Notes: a model not told the origin generated them from the sequence alone. A stretch of 64,000 nucleotides of DNA from Cohnella silvisoli (GCF_021190915.1 NZ_JAIOAP010000004.1:310001-374000), one strand, 5' to 3'; counted from the stretch's first letter, positions 1 through 9,074 are shown. Numbers and translations are program-made.

Positions 1-1
1 A

Positions 2-109
2 GTGCTGCAATTGTTAATCGCGATTGGATTAGGACATTTAACGGCACGATTCGTACTCGATTATTGGACGTGGGTAGGCACGCTTAAGTGGCTGCTCAGC
101 ACGGGATAA
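2..109 (+). CDS. DUF1146 (YwzB-like) membrane protein, 3' end
   Basis: This is the last 35 codons of a gene cut by the left edge. The readable C-terminus has a hydrophobic stretch (LLIAIGLGHLTARF) followed by two Trp residues and a stop at 107-109. The small DUF1146/YwzB membrane proteins of Bacillales lie just upstream of murA and have this kind of C-terminus, so position and composition both fit. The function of the family is unknown. The family call is an inference from a short fragment; that a coding frame ends here before murA is fairly safe. Confidence 0.55.
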   Translation: MLQLLIAIGLGHLTARFVLDYWTWVGTLKWLLSTG

Positions 110-233
110 TCTAAATTCGCATAACGATGAGTTGGAATGATAACAATGGGTAATAGTGTACAATGAGTAGAAATTTATCGAATATTTGATGAACGATGTC
201 GAAATAAAACGTCTAATCGCCAGAAAATGCCGC

Positions 234-262
234 TTGTGCCAATCATGGCCGGATGGTATGAT
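234..262 (+). promoter_or_regulatory. Possible SigA promoter of murA
   Basis: TTGTGC (234-239), a 17-base spacer and TATGAT (257-262), with TGG just before the -10 making it an extended -10 element. It lies about 75 bases before the murA start. The -35 matches only three of six consensus bases, so support rests on the -10 and the spacing. Confidence 0.4.
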
Positions 263-338
263 GAAATTTGGGTTTTTCGGGGTTGGGTAGAAAATGACAG
301 CTTCGGAATGAATCTATAACGCGCGGAGGGAACCACCC

Positions 339-1724
339 ATGAGCAAAATCATCGTCCGCGGCGGACGTACCCTATCGGGAACAGTCCGCGTGCACGGCGC
401 CAAAAATTCCGTCCTTCCGATCCTGGCAGCTGCCTTACTGGCAGAAGATGGATCCAGCGTCATTCATGACGTTCCCGCCCTGGACGATGTAAAGAACATC
501 CTGCAAGTGCTCGCGGCTTTGGGGGTTTACGCGCAGCAAAGTGACGGTAGTGTCCGGTTACAAGCTGATTCGCTGACTTCTTGCGAAGCGCCTTATGAGT
601 TGGTAAGAAAGATGCGAGCTTCGTTCTTGGTTATGGGACCATTGCTGGCCCGTTTGGGTAAAGTGAGAATTTCTCTTCCCGGCGGCTGCGCGATTGGAAC
701 GCGTCCCATCGACCAGCATTTGAAAGGGTTTGAAGCAATGGGAGCGGAGATCGGATTCGGTCAAGGCACCATTGAAGCCAGCGTAGAAGGTAAATTACGC
801 GGTGCGAGAATTTATTTGGACATTGCCAGCGTCGGTGCCACAGAGAACATTATGATGGCTGCCACGACAGCGATTGGAACGACTGTAATCGAAAATGCGG
901 CCAAAGAACCGGAAATCGTAGATCTCGCTAACTTCCTCAACGCAATGGGGGCCAGAGTCCGCGGCGCGGGTACCGGAGTGATCCGCATCGAAGGCGTAGA
1001 GCGGCTGCGGGGCGTAGAGCATCACGTAATCCCCGACCGGGTCGAAGCAGGTACTTATATGATTGCCGCCGCCATCTCGGGCGGAGACGTGTATGTAGAA
1101 GGGGCTATCCGCGATCATCTCGGCCCGATCGTTGCCAAGCTGGAGGAAATGGGCGTTGTCGTCGATTGCGACGAGAACGGCATTCGGGTAATTGCCAAAC
1201 ATCCGCTTCGCGCGGTCGATGTCAAGACATTGCCTTACCCAGGGTTTCCAACCGACATGCAAGCGCAGATGATGACGCTTCTGCTCGTTGCGGACGGAAC
1301 GAGTATCGTTACGGAAACGGTGTTCGAGAATCGGTTCATGCATGTCGATGAATTGATTAAGATGGGTGCCGAGATTAAAGTAGACGGGCGTACGGCCATT
1401 GTAACCGGCGGTACGAAGCTGTCTGGAGCAAGCGTATGCGCGACCGACCTAAGAGCGGGAGCCGCCCTGATTTGCGCCGCTCTGGCCGCGGATGGAAACA
1501 CGGAGGTAAGCGGAATTCATCACATTGAACGCGGCTACATGAACATTGTGAGCAAGTTGGCCGCGCTTGGTGCAGACGTTTACCGTGCGCCTTCGCCGGA
1601 AGATGTGTTGGAGGAATCGGAGCAAGCGTCCTTGCAGCCAGCCAAACTTCTGCAGCAGATGGAGCAACGTGCAGCGGCGACATCGGAAGTCGTTATTCGT
1701 AAAATTCAACCGACGCTTGCTTAA
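339..1724 (+). CDS. murA: UDP-N-acetylglucosamine 1-carboxyvinyltransferase MurA
   Basis: MurA transfers enolpyruvate from PEP to UDP-GlcNAc, the first committed step of peptidoglycan synthesis, in the cytoplasm. The 461-aa protein has the N-terminal substrate motif GAKNS with Lys22-Asn23, the mobile-loop motif [10 protein letters not shown] with the PEP-binding Cys117 (equivalent to E. coli Cys115), and the catalytic-Asp segment GFPTDMQ. The ATG at 339 has a GGAGG site at a normal distance. The C-terminal tail after the last beta-alpha unit (from about residue 415) is longer than in typical 420-440-aa MurA and is Glu/Gln/Ala-rich. A terminator follows, so murA is probably transcribed separately from spoIID. 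The position before spoIID matches B. subtilis murAA. Confidence 0.97.
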   Translation: MSKIIVRGGRTLSGTVRVHGAKNSVLPILAAALLAEDGSSVIHDVPALDDVKNILQVLAALGVYAQQSDGSVRLQADSLTSCEAPYELVRKMRASFLVMGPLLARLGKVRISLPGGCAIGTRPIDQHLKGFEAMGAEIGFGQGTIEASVEGKLRGARIYLDIASVGATENIMMAATTAIGTTVIENAAKEPEIVDLANFLNAMGARVRGAGTGVIRIEGVERLRGVEHHVIPDRVEAGTYMIAAAISGGDVYVEGAIRDHLGPIVAKLEEMGVVVDCDENGIRVIAKHPLRAVDVKTLPYPGFPTDMQAQMMTLLLVADGTSIVTETVFENRFMHVDELIKMGAEIKVDGRTAIVTGGTKLSGASVCATDLRAGAALICAALAADGNTEVSGIHHIERGYMNIVSKLAALGADVYRAPSPEDVLEESEQASLQPAKLLQQMEQRAAATSEVVIRKIQPTLA

Positions 1725-1809
1725 GTCTTGACGGACCAGTCCTACGCGGTAACTTACATTGATGAATGCAACTTGTTCTTATACTTAGATAATAGTAACG
1801 AAACTCAAG

Positions 1810-1838
1810 TCCCTCTGCCTTCTAGGCGGGGGGATTTT
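1810..1838 (+). terminator. Rho-independent terminator after murA
   Basis: An 11-bp stem (1810-1820 with 1824-1834, two G-T pairs, 3-base loop) is followed by TTTT. It sits 85 bases after the murA stop. Confidence 0.7.
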
Positions 1839-2008
1839 CCTCGTTCGGTTCTACGGAGATTATACCAAACGTGTGTTCTTATTTAAAGTACTATTTTGCA
1901 ACGGTTCTACCTTCTCTGACTCTCGCATATTTTGAAAGCATCGGTCGGCCGAGGTTATTCGTAGAAGAATGACGATGCTTCCGAAATCGGTATAGGCAGA
2001 GGTGGGCC

Positions 2009-3157
2009 ATGAAGCCGCGACGGAGAAAACTGAATCTTTGGATGGCATTCGCTAATGGGGTAATTGCCGCAGCCATTGCGTGGCTTATTGTGCATGGCGG
2101 CGGATTAATGGGGAACTCGGCGAAGAACATAGAATACGAGAATCAAGAAGAGGCTATTCAAACGCCGGAGGGCGATTCTACTGCGGACACGAACCAGGCT
2201 TCCTCTAACGCAAATCGGGCTGCTGGGGCAAATGCGGACAATGGAGACCAACCCGGCGCACCGGCCGAGAAATACAATCAACCCGTAATCCGAGTTTATT
2301 TAACGGACTTTCGCGTCATTGAGAAGGTTCCCTTGGAAACTTACGTAAGAGGAGTCGTAGCTGCCGAGATGCCGCTAGATTTCGAGCCGGCGGCTCTAGA
2401 GGCGCAAGCTATGGCCGCGCGAACTTATATTATACGAAGGCTATGGCTTGAAGATCGTACCGGCAATCCAGTTGATAACGTCGACGTGACGGATACGCAA
2501 ACCCATCAAGTCTATCGCTCTCTATCGGAAATGAAGCGGCTGCTATCGGAAAATGAACAGGGCTGGAGAAAAGTAGACAAGGCGGTTAGCAAGACGGCGG
2601 GCGAGATTATCGTTTACCGGGATCAGCCGATCGAAGCTCTATTTTTCTCCACCAGCAATGGTTATACGGAAAATTCGGAAGAGGTGTTCCCCGCTAAGCT
2701 TCCCTACTTGCGCTCCGTGGCCAGCCCATGGGACAAAGAGGCTTCTCCTAGAGCGCGCGAAACGGTAGAGATGGCGCTGACGGATTTCTATGCCAAATTA
2801 GGCTTGAAAACTATTCCGGTAAATATAAAACTTCAAGAACAAGCGAATATCCGCATATTGGAATGGACGGACGGTCGCAGAGTTAAGCAAATGCTAGCGG
2901 GCGGCAAAAAATTAACCGGAGAGGAAGTACGGCACAGGCTGGGACTTCGTTCCGCTTCGTTCGATTTGAAAATAAGCAATAACCGCGTAATCCTTACGAC
3001 TTACGGCAGCGGGCATGGCGTCGGAATGAGTCAATGGGGTGCGGAGGGCATGGCGAAGGCAGGGAAAACGGCGAACCAAATCGTGGAATACTATTATTCG
3101 GGAACCCGCACGGAGAAAGTTTCAAAGCTTGTGAATAGCACCGGAAAACGTCTTTAA
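2009..3157 (+). CDS. spoIID: Stage II sporulation protein D, peptidoglycan lytic transglycosylase
   Basis: SpoIID is a mother-cell membrane enzyme that cuts glycan strands denuded by SpoIIP and drives engulfment of the forespore. The 382-aa protein has a basic N-terminus, one membrane segment (about residues 11-34), a Gly/Asn/Asp-rich linker (40-90), and the SpoIID domain. The catalytic Glu is probably Glu120 in GVVAAEMP, and the family signature GSGHGVGMSQWGA lies near residue 333. It is somewhat longer than the 343-aa B. subtilis protein because of the linker. It lies between murA and spoIIQ, the conserved order. In B. subtilis the gene is SigE-dependent; I see a good -35-like GCATATT at 1925 but no convincing -10. 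Confidence 0.96.
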   Translation: MKPRRRKLNLWMAFANGVIAAAIAWLIVHGGGLMGNSAKNIEYENQEEAIQTPEGDSTADTNQASSNANRAAGANADNGDQPGAPAEKYNQPVIRVYLTDFRVIEKVPLETYVRGVVAAEMPLDFEPAALEAQAMAARTYIIRRLWLEDRTGNPVDNVDVTDTQTHQVYRSLSEMKRLLSENEQGWRKVDKAVSKTAGEIIVYRDQPIEALFFSTSNGYTENSEEVFPAKLPYLRSVASPWDKEASPRARETVEMALTDFYAKLGLKTIPVNIKLQEQANIRILEWTDGRRVKQMLAGGKKLTGEEVRHRLGLRSASFDLKISNNRVILTTYGSGHGVGMSQWGAEGMAKAGKTANQIVEYYYSGTRTEKVSKLVNSTGKRL

Positions 3158-3251
3158 GTAGGTTGCTACTATAAAAATTGTAATCTTTCAACGTAAACAG
3201 GTATAAAACCCCTTCACCTGGTAACAATGGCTTACTGAGGTGATGATAATA

Positions 3252-3995
3252 ATGAATGATGGAAGCAACAAAACGCCACGTAAGATCGAAGAGTCTCACA
3301 AGTCGGTTGCGGGATCGTCTCCCGCTGTCAGGCCTACCGGATGGAAAAAGTTCCTTTCCAAGCGCTGGGTATTCCCTGCAGCTTACATGGCCGCGGCAGC
3401 AATTATCGTAACGATTCTCTGGCTGAATTCGGGGACGGGTTCGAAAGACCCGCAGCATGACGCCGTTCCCGGTCTGACAGGAGTCGAAAGCGATGGGACC
3501 GCAAGCGGAAAAACAGACACTCAAGCCGTCCAAGCAGCAGCTAATGGAGAAACTCTCCGTTGGCCGGTCGACAAGATCGAGGAAATGACCACGATCATGC
3601 CGTTCTATGATGCAACGGCATCCGCGGCAGAACGCGAAGCGGCTACGGTCGAGTACAACAACACGTTCTCTCCGCACATGGCTACCGATTTAGCCCGCAA
3701 AGACGCCGCGGCGTTCGACGTCTTAGCTGCGCTTAGCGGTAAGGTGACGGTTGCGAGCCAGACTCCGGCCAATAATTACGAGGTGCAAATCGAGCACCCG
3801 AACGGATTGGTTACCGTCTATCAAAGCTTAACCGACTTGAAAGTTCAAGTCGGCGACGAGGTCGAGCAGGGCGATACGATCGCGACTGCCGGACAAAGCG
3901 AGTCCGAACCCGCAGAAGGCGTGCACGTGCATTTCGAGGTCCGTAATAACGGACTTTCGGTCAATCCGAGCACGTTGATCAAAACCGCTAAGTAA
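3252..3995 (+). CDS. spoIIQ: SpoIIQ-like M23/LytM-domain protein
   Basis: The 247-aa protein has a short Lys/Ser-rich cytoplasmic part, one membrane segment (about residues 38-58) and an extracytoplasmic LytM domain. That domain ends in VHVHFEV (HxH near residue 225), but the first metal ligand of active M23 peptidases (HxxxD) is not visible. Loss of that His is known for B. subtilis SpoIIQ, a non-catalytic forespore partner of SpoIIIAH that holds the engulfment membranes together. Position between spoIID and spoIIID supports the assignment. The ATG at 3252 is preferred because AGGTGAT at 3238-3244 is correctly spaced for it; a GTG at 3240 overlaps that site. In B. subtilis it is expressed in the forespore under SigF. 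Confidence 0.88.
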   Translation: MNDGSNKTPRKIEESHKSVAGSSPAVRPTGWKKFLSKRWVFPAAYMAAAAIIVTILWLNSGTGSKDPQHDAVPGLTGVESDGTASGKTDTQAVQAAANGETLRWPVDKIEEMTTIMPFYDATASAAEREAATVEYNNTFSPHMATDLARKDAAAFDVLAALSGKVTVASQTPANNYEVQIEHPNGLVTVYQSLTDLKVQVGDEVEQGDTIATAGQSESEPAEGVHVHFEVRNNGLSVNPSTLIKTAK

Positions 3996-4009
3996 ACGAT
4001 TCAATAGAT

Positions 4010-4063
4010 ATAGGGCGAACCATTTGCAGACGATGCGAATAGGTCGCCCTATTTCTATTTTTT
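4010..4063 (+). terminator. Rho-independent terminator after spoIIQ
   Basis: ATAGGGCGA (4010-4018) pairs with TCGCCCTAT (4044-4052), and a T-rich tail with a TTTTTT run follows. Confidence 0.75.
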
Positions 4064-4157
4064 GTTAATGTTATCTCGACAATGTCAGCTTTAATATGTC
4101 ATAATTTTCAATAGACATAGAGATGCTTATCTACTTCCGACGGAAAGGTAGAGTACC

Positions 4158-5297
4158 ATGAGGATTGTTGGGATAATGGAGCTGGAGCGCGGTGACGTGC
4201 TCGCCAAATCGGTTCATGGAAACAATGGCATAGTCATGCTAGAGGCTGGCACCGTTCTTACCGAACATTATATAAATAGACTTAAAGCTCTTAATATCAA
4301 AGTCGTGCATTTGATGATTCCGACAATCGGTCCTTCGACTGAAGAAGCAAAGCGCAACCTCTTATTCTCTTCCTCGAGCTTATCCTTTCATAGGCCGGAC
4401 ATCAATCAGATGAAGAACGATGAGAGGGCTCGCGAGGAAGCCGTCAAGCTAGTCTCGGAATACGTCGAGAAGGGCTTGATGTCGGATCGCATCGCATTGC
4501 CTTTTCCGGAAGGCAACTTTCGGCAACAGTTCCGGGACATATTGCTGGAGATCAGCTCCCAGCCCGCGCTCGCGGAAGAGCTGGGAGTCATGATGCTGAC
4601 GGATCGCGTATTGTTCGAGCATGCGCTTAACGTTACTTTATGCTCCAGCATTATCGGTACCGCGCAGAAATACGATAGCGCCAAGCTGTATGAATTATCG
4701 GTCGGGGCATTGTTCAGCGATATCGGCATGACCCGGCTGCCGATGGACTTCACCAAGGTGAACCGAGAGTTGAGCGAAGCGGAGCTCGCTCTTATGCGAC
4801 AACATACTAGCGAAGGCTATCGCGTGTTAAAGACGATGAAGGAAGTTCCGCCGACGTCCGCCCAATGCGCCCTGCTGCATCATGAACGTTATCGCGGCTC
4901 GGGTTATCCGCTCGGCATGAAGAACGATAGCATACCGGAATACGCGCAGATCGTCGGCTTGGCCGACGTCTACAATGCTTTGGGTTCTCCGCGGCACCAC
5001 CGAAACGCTTATGATCCCGGAGAAGCGATCGAATATTTATTCGCTGCCGGAAATTATGAGTTCGAATGGGAACTAATCAAATCTTTTCTTAATCACGTAA
5101 TCATTTATCCGGTTTCAACGATGGTGAAGCTGAGCAGCGGGCAGGTTGCGGTGGTAATGGAGACGGCAGGTCGTCCCATTCAGCGTCCGCTCGTGCAAGT
5201 TTTTTGCGAAGCGGGCGGCAAAGTCGCGAAAACTCCTTACATGCTCGATTTGCAGCAGCATCCGAACGTCGTAATCGTTGGAAAAGCCGACAAATAA
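4158..5297 (+). CDS. HD-GYP domain protein, metal site partly lost
   Basis: HD-GYP domains hydrolyse cyclic di-GMP. The 379-aa protein has an N-terminal module (1-90) resembling the one before many HD-GYP domains (EAGTVLTEHYINRLKALNI), and a C-terminal HD-GYP region with MRQHTSEGY, HHERYRGSGYP and ADVYNAL. However, the canonical HDIGK motif reads FSDIGM, so the key His and the Lys are replaced, and the Asp of HHExxDGxGYP is Arg. It may therefore be a c-di-GMP-binding or scaffold protein, not a working phosphodiesterase. No membrane segment or sensor domain is evident. It stands alone between two terminators, just before spoIIID. The family is clear; the activity is uncertain. Confidence 0.85.
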   Translation: MRIVGIMELERGDVLAKSVHGNNGIVMLEAGTVLTEHYINRLKALNIKVVHLMIPTIGPSTEEAKRNLLFSSSSLSFHRPDINQMKNDERAREEAVKLVSEYVEKGLMSDRIALPFPEGNFRQQFRDILLEISSQPALAEELGVMMLTDRVLFEHALNVTLCSSIIGTAQKYDSAKLYELSVGALFSDIGMTRLPMDFTKVNRELSEAELALMRQHTSEGYRVLKTMKEVPPTSAQCALLHHERYRGSGYPLGMKNDSIPEYAQIVGLADVYNALGSPRHHRNAYDPGEAIEYLFAAGNYEFEWELIKSFLNHVIIYPVSTMVKLSSGQVAVVMETAGRPIQRPLVQVFCEAGGKVAKTPYMLDLQQHPNVVIVGKADK

Positions 5298-5313
5298 CGA
5301 AATAAACATGTCC

Positions 5314-5348
5314 GAAAGACGGCAGGGGAACCCCTTTCCGTCTTTTTT
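5314..5348 (+). terminator. Rho-independent terminator after the HD-GYP gene
   Basis: AAAGACGG (5315-5322) pairs with CCGTCTTT (5338-5345), an inner GGGG/CCCC pairing strengthens the stem, and a T run follows. Confidence 0.8.
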
Positions 5349-5438
5349 GTTAGGGCTAAAGATGCACACCGGAGTAAGCTAGACCTATAAATTACGTCAT
5401 AAAAGGGACTTTCCTAGCTTGTCAGGCTTGGCAACCTA

Positions 5439-5466
5439 GAATAAGTGACCGCGCCCCTCATATACT
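5439..5466 (+). promoter_or_regulatory. Candidate SigE promoter of spoIIID
   Basis: GAATAAG (5439-5445), 13 bases, then CATATACT (5459-5466). This fits the SigE consensus (KMATATT and CATACA-T) with one mismatch in the conserved -10 positions. It ends 32 bases before the GTG start, and spoIIID is a SigE gene in B. subtilis. Seen by eye only. Confidence 0.5.
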
Positions 5467-5498
5467 GTACCAATCTATTTCAGCAGGGAGGCGGGAGC

Positions 5499-5786
5499 GT
5501 GCACGATTACATCAAGGAACGCACGATCAAGATTGGCCGAAGCATTGTGGAGACGCGCAATACCGTGCGTACGATAGCCAAAGAATTCGGCGTCTCCAAA
5601 AGCACGGTGCATAAAGACCTGACTGAGCGGCTGCCGGAAATCAATCCGGATTTGGCGGACCAGGTAAAGCACATCCTTGAGTATCATAAGTCAATCCGAC
5701 ACCTAAGGGGAGGAGAAGCGACCAAAATCAAATACAAGAAGACGACGATCAAAAAACGGGAAGTTATGACAGTGGGTAAAGCATAA
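5499..5786 (+). CDS. spoIIID: Sporulation transcriptional regulator SpoIIID
   Basis: SpoIIID is the DNA-binding switch protein of the mother cell that activates and represses SigE-dependent genes and prepares for SigK. The 95-aa product (93 in B. subtilis) begins VHDYIKERTIKIGR and carries a helix-turn-helix at about residues 22-42 (TVRTIAKEFGVSKSTVHKDL), then a basic C-terminal helix (KIKYKKTTIKKRE). The GTG at 5499 is chosen because a purine-rich GGGAGG site precedes it at 5486-5491 and because it gives the family's normal N-terminus; a longer frame from 5445 adds unrelated residues. Confidence 0.97.
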   Translation: MHDYIKERTIKIGRSIVETRNTVRTIAKEFGVSKSTVHKDLTERLPEINPDLADQVKHILEYHKSIRHLRGGEATKIKYKKTTIKKREVMTVGKA

Positions 5787-5891
5787 TTTTGCTAATGTTG
5801 TCGAGAAAAAAGAAGGATATTACGCAGGAGCAGCGAATATTAACCTATTACGGTACCTGACACTCCATATTTGGCGAGGGATAATAGACGC

Positions 5892-6890
5892 ATGTTTAGC
5901 AAAGACATTGGAATCGATCTGGGTACGGCTAACGTATCCATTCACGTAAAGGGCAAGGGAGTGGTGCTCGACGAACCCTCAGTTGTCGCCATTGAAAGCG
6001 ACACCCGCAGAGTGCTTGCGGTAGGGGAGGAAGCCCACCGGATGGTTGGGCGTACTCCGGGCAATATTATCGCGATTCGTCCGCTTAGGGACGGCGTTAT
6101 TGCCGACTTTGAAGTTACGGATATGATGCTTAAGGCATTCATCCAGCGCGTCGGGGGTCGGAACTGGTACAGTCGTCCGCGCATCCTGATATGCGCTCCT
6201 ACTAACATAACGTCCGTGGAACAGAAAGCAATCCGCGAAGCAGCTGAAAGAAGCGGAGCCAAAGAGGTATTCCTTGAGGAAGAAGCGAAAGCGGCTGCGA
6301 TCGGGGCGGGCATGGATATATTCCAACCGAGCGGCAATATGGTAGTCGATATAGGCGGAGGTACGACGGATGTTGCCGTCCTTTCCATGGGCGACGTCGT
6401 AACCGCCTCTTCTCTTAAAGTCGCGGGGGACAAGTTCGATGCCGCGATCATGCGATACATAAAGAACAAATATAAGCTGCTGATCGGTGAACGCACGAGC
6501 GAAGACATTAAGATTAAGATCGGTACCGTTTATCTAGGCGGCCGCAGGGAAGAGATGGATATCCGCGGCAGGGATATGGTTACCGGACTTCCCCTTACGG
6601 TTACAATTCATTCGGATGAAGTGCGCGAAGCCTTGTGGGAGCCCGTCATGTCCATCGTAGCGTCAGCCAAGACGGTATTGGAACGCACGCCTCCGGAGTT
6701 GTCCGCGGACATCATTGACCGCGGCGTTATTCTCACCGGAGGCGGAGCGCTGCTTGACGGACTGGATGCTTTGCTCGCCGATGAGATCAAAGTGCCGGTG
6801 CTCATCGCGGAAGATCCGATGCACTGCGTCGTTAAGGGAACGGGAATCATGCTAGACCATTTGGACAAAATGACCCGCAAGCTCGGTTAA
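5892..6890 (+). CDS. mbl: MreB-like actin homologue Mbl
   Basis: A bacterial actin that forms short filaments on the inner membrane and guides side-wall synthesis. The 332-aa protein (B. subtilis Mbl has 333) starts MFSKDIGIDLGTANV and has the actin-fold nucleotide motifs: phosphate-1 DLGTAN near residue 9, phosphate-2 VVDIGGGTTDVAV near 157, and adenosine GGGALLDG near 286. Position directly after spoIIID is that of mbl, as opposed to mreB (near minCD) or mreBH. The ATG at 5892 is preferred to an upstream TTG at 5871 because it gives the conserved N-terminus; its ribosome site (GAGGG at 5876-5880) is only moderate. Confidence 0.95.
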   Translation: MFSKDIGIDLGTANVSIHVKGKGVVLDEPSVVAIESDTRRVLAVGEEAHRMVGRTPGNIIAIRPLRDGVIADFEVTDMMLKAFIQRVGGRNWYSRPRILICAPTNITSVEQKAIREAAERSGAKEVFLEEEAKAAAIGAGMDIFQPSGNMVVDIGGGTTDVAVLSMGDVVTASSLKVAGDKFDAAIMRYIKNKYKLLIGERTSEDIKIKIGTVYLGGRREEMDIRGRDMVTGLPLTVTIHSDEVREALWEPVMSIVASAKTVLERTPPELSADIIDRGVILTGGGALLDGLDALLADEIKVPVLIAEDPMHCVVKGTGIMLDHLDKMTRKLG

Positions 6891-6915
6891 ATCGTGCGTA
6901 CGAGGAGGAAGCTCC

Positions 6916-7782
6916 ATGTTAAGAGGTTTATATACAGCCGCGTCCGGGATGCTGGCCCAACAACGGCGCCACGATACGATTACGAATAATATCGCTAACA
7001 TTAACACTCCGGGTTTCAAAGGCAGCAATGCGGTCGTCCGTTCTTTTCCCGACATGCTGATCTCGGCAATGGGCGGGGACAATCCATCGCAAGGCAGCCT
7101 TGGCAAGCTAAGCACCGGCGTGTTCGCGGAAGAAAACCTGATGCAAATGGGCCAAGGGGATTTACAGCAAACCTATCGCCCTCAAGATCTGGCGCTTATG
7201 TCCGATATACTAGTGAATGGCACGACGTTTGACGCGTCGGGCAAGTCCGTAGACGCGAATGGCAATGTGAGCTATAAGCCTCAAGCTTTCTTCTCCGTAT
7301 TGTCCGCTCAAGGCGAAGAACAGTATACGAGAAACGGGAGCTTCAAGACGGCTCCTGACGGCACCCTTCTTACCTCGGATGGACTTACGGTTGTGGGTGC
7401 GAATGGCCAGCCTGTCGTAGTGACCGTCCCATGGGAGCAAGTCGGGGTAACCGCGGAAGGCAGACTCGTGGATTCGACTACCGGGGTGGCGCTGCAAGGC
7501 GCGCCTCAACTTCGAATCATGCGCGTAGATAATCCCAATCTCCTCATTCGCGAAGGTGACGGCCGTTTCCGTTATGCCGGCGACCCGGCGGGTATCCGTC
7601 AGATCGTCGCAGGCGAAAGAGTCGAAGTTCGCCAAGGATATTTGGAGCGTTCCAACGTGGATTCCGCCCAATCGGCGATCGATATCATGGGAGCTCTTCG
7701 AGCCTATGAAGCGAATCAGAAGGTCATTCAGACTTATGACCGCAGCTTGGATAAAGCCGTTAACGATGTTGGCAGGGTATAA
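6916..7782 (+). CDS. flhO: Flagellar hook-basal body protein FlhO (FlgF/FlgG family)
   Basis: A rod component of the flagellar basal body. The 288-aa protein begins MLRGLYTAASGMLAQQ, followed by NNIANINTPGFK, the N-terminal signature of rod/hook proteins, and ends with the matching coiled-coil-forming C-terminus (AYEANQKVIQTYDRSLDKAVNDVGRV). GAGGAGGAA lies just before the ATG. It sits 25 bases after mbl and 26 before flhP, the B. subtilis order mbl-flhO-flhP. Confidence 0.93.
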   Translation: MLRGLYTAASGMLAQQRRHDTITNNIANINTPGFKGSNAVVRSFPDMLISAMGGDNPSQGSLGKLSTGVFAEENLMQMGQGDLQQTYRPQDLALMSDILVNGTTFDASGKSVDANGNVSYKPQAFFSVLSAQGEEQYTRNGSFKTAPDGTLLTSDGLTVVGANGQPVVVTVPWEQVGVTAEGRLVDSTTGVALQGAPQLRIMRVDNPNLLIREGDGRFRYAGDPAGIRQIVAGERVEVRQGYLERSNVDSAQSAIDIMGALRAYEANQKVIQTYDRSLDKAVNDVGRV

Positions 7783-7808
7783 CAGACACGATAAGGAGGA
7801 ACTCCTAA

Positions 7809-8651
7809 GTGAACAGCTCCATGATCATTGCGTCCGCATCCATGGGCGCCCTTCAGCAGAAGCTGGATATGCTTGCCGACAATATCTCCAACTCCAACAC
7901 CGTCGGTTACAAACGCAAGACCGCGGTGTTTGAAGATATTATGACAAGCCTTAACCCTCATATAGACGATTTTAAGCAACCGGGACGGCGGACACCGCTT
8001 GGTTTCACTGAAGGCTGGGGCGCGAGAATAGCGGCCATGCAGACCGATTTGTCTCAAGGCGTTCTTCAGCAGACCGGGAATATGACGGACGTCGCGATCG
8101 AAGGCAACGGTCTTTTCGAAGTTCGGACGGATGGAGACATTAACGGTGCGCGCGCTTTTACGAGGCATGGTCCGTTTCAGCTGATGCCCGATGCCAATGG
8201 GGATCGGGTACTCGTTACGAACTCCGGACAATACATCGTAGGAGATACGGGTAACGGGGAAGATTTCATCCGCGTTCCGGAAGGCTACAACCTCGGCATC
8301 GCGGCCGATGGCACATTAACGGCCGTAGGCAATGAAGGGACAACCCCGATTAATCTGGGTAAGCTTAAATTAGTGCAGGTAACTAATCCTGAATTGTTGC
8401 AGGCGGTTGCCGACAATCTTTACGGAATACCTGCGAATGTGAATCCGAATGATGCAGTACGCAATATTGCCGCGCTTCCCAACGGAGAAACCGGTATATC
8501 CGTGCGCCAAGGCTTCGTGGAGCAATCCAACGTAAACATGGCGGATGAGATGACTGATTTGATGATCGTACAACGTGCGTATCAACTTAGCGCAAGGGCA
8601 CTTTCCTCAAGCGAACAGATGATGGGAATGGCCAACAACCTGCGTGGTTGA
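7809..8651 (+). CDS. flhP: Flagellar hook-basal body protein FlhP (FlgG family)
   Basis: The second of the tandem distal-rod proteins; in B. subtilis FlhO and FlhP act between rod and hook. The 280-aa protein has the N-terminal signature QQKLDMLADNISNSNTVGYK, a central flagellar beta domain (GNGLFEV near residue 98) and the C-terminal rod signature VRQGFVEQSNVNMADEM followed by a helix. It starts at GTG 7809 after AGGAGGA at 7794-7800. Confidence 0.93.
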   Translation: MNSSMIIASASMGALQQKLDMLADNISNSNTVGYKRKTAVFEDIMTSLNPHIDDFKQPGRRTPLGFTEGWGARIAAMQTDLSQGVLQQTGNMTDVAIEGNGLFEVRTDGDINGARAFTRHGPFQLMPDANGDRVLVTNSGQYIVGDTGNGEDFIRVPEGYNLGIAADGTLTAVGNEGTTPINLGKLKLVQVTNPELLQAVADNLYGIPANVNPNDAVRNIAALPNGETGISVRQGFVEQSNVNMADEMTDLMIVQRAYQLSARALSSSEQMMGMANNLRG

Positions 8652-8717
8652 TTCACGGGTCGGATAACGGCGTAACGACCGTTCATCCTGTTGTGCGCCT
8701 AAGGAGACGAAATCTTC

Positions 8718-8951
8718 ATGACAGCAACTTCCCGTCCTACCGACAATAGCAATAGATCCTCAGGAAGGGTAATTGCCCGAGTGATATGGACGAGCATTAA
8801 AATATTGATTATTCCTGTATTATGCATTGCGGCATTAATCGTTGGATTGGCGGTCGGATATGTCATTCTGGGGGACAAACCCATGTCCGACGTATTCGAT
8901 TCCGGCACATGGAAGCATATGTACGATCTCGTGTTCGCGGAAGGCGGCTGA
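8718..8951 (+). CDS. EpuA-like small membrane protein
   Basis: A 77-aa protein with a Ser/Arg-rich cytoplasmic start, one long membrane segment (about residues 26-51) and a short outside tail (DVFDSGTWKHMYDLVF). This layout and the GDKP-Trp-Asp tail fit the EpuA family (Pfam EpuA), often mislabelled as an RNA polymerase beta subunit because it can follow unrelated annotation. Its function is unknown; in streptococci the gene lies beside murA and a nuclease. AAGGAG precedes the ATG. A terminator follows. Confidence 0.7.
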   Translation: MTATSRPTDNSNRSSGRVIARVIWTSIKILIIPVLCIAALIVGLAVGYVILGDKPMSDVFDSGTWKHMYDLVFAEGG

Positions 8952-8983
8952 AGCCTGGCCTGCGCCTTGCAACCGGGACAAGC

Positions 8984-9013
8984 AACTCCCCGGCTTCTTT
9001 CCGGGGAGTTTTC
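8984..9013 (+). terminator. Rho-independent terminator after the epuA-like gene
   Basis: AACTCCCCGG (8984-8993) pairs perfectly with CCGGGGAGTT (9001-9010), a 7-base loop between, TTTT after. Confidence 0.85.
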
Positions 9014-9074
9014 ATTTGTAGGGGTGAGCGTTATAATGATGGGGAACTTTAGAGAAAATGGGGGAAAACCGGGA

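Noticed and set aside
795..1343. 182-codon minus-strand frame inside murA
   Set aside because: Lies wholly within an intact, highly conserved gene and has no ribosome site.
1925..1931. Perfect SigE -35 (GCATATT) upstream of spoIID
   Set aside because: No CATACA-T-like -10 is found 13-15 bases downstream, so I do not call a promoter.
2994..3677. 227-codon minus-strand frame across the spoIID-spoIIQ junction
   Set aside because: Overlaps two well-supported genes and shows no domain or start signal.
8967..9074. Longer N-terminus for the pgsA-like protein
   Set aside because: The extension runs through the terminator hairpin at 8984-9010 and lacks family residues; only the ATG at 9036 remains a real alternative.
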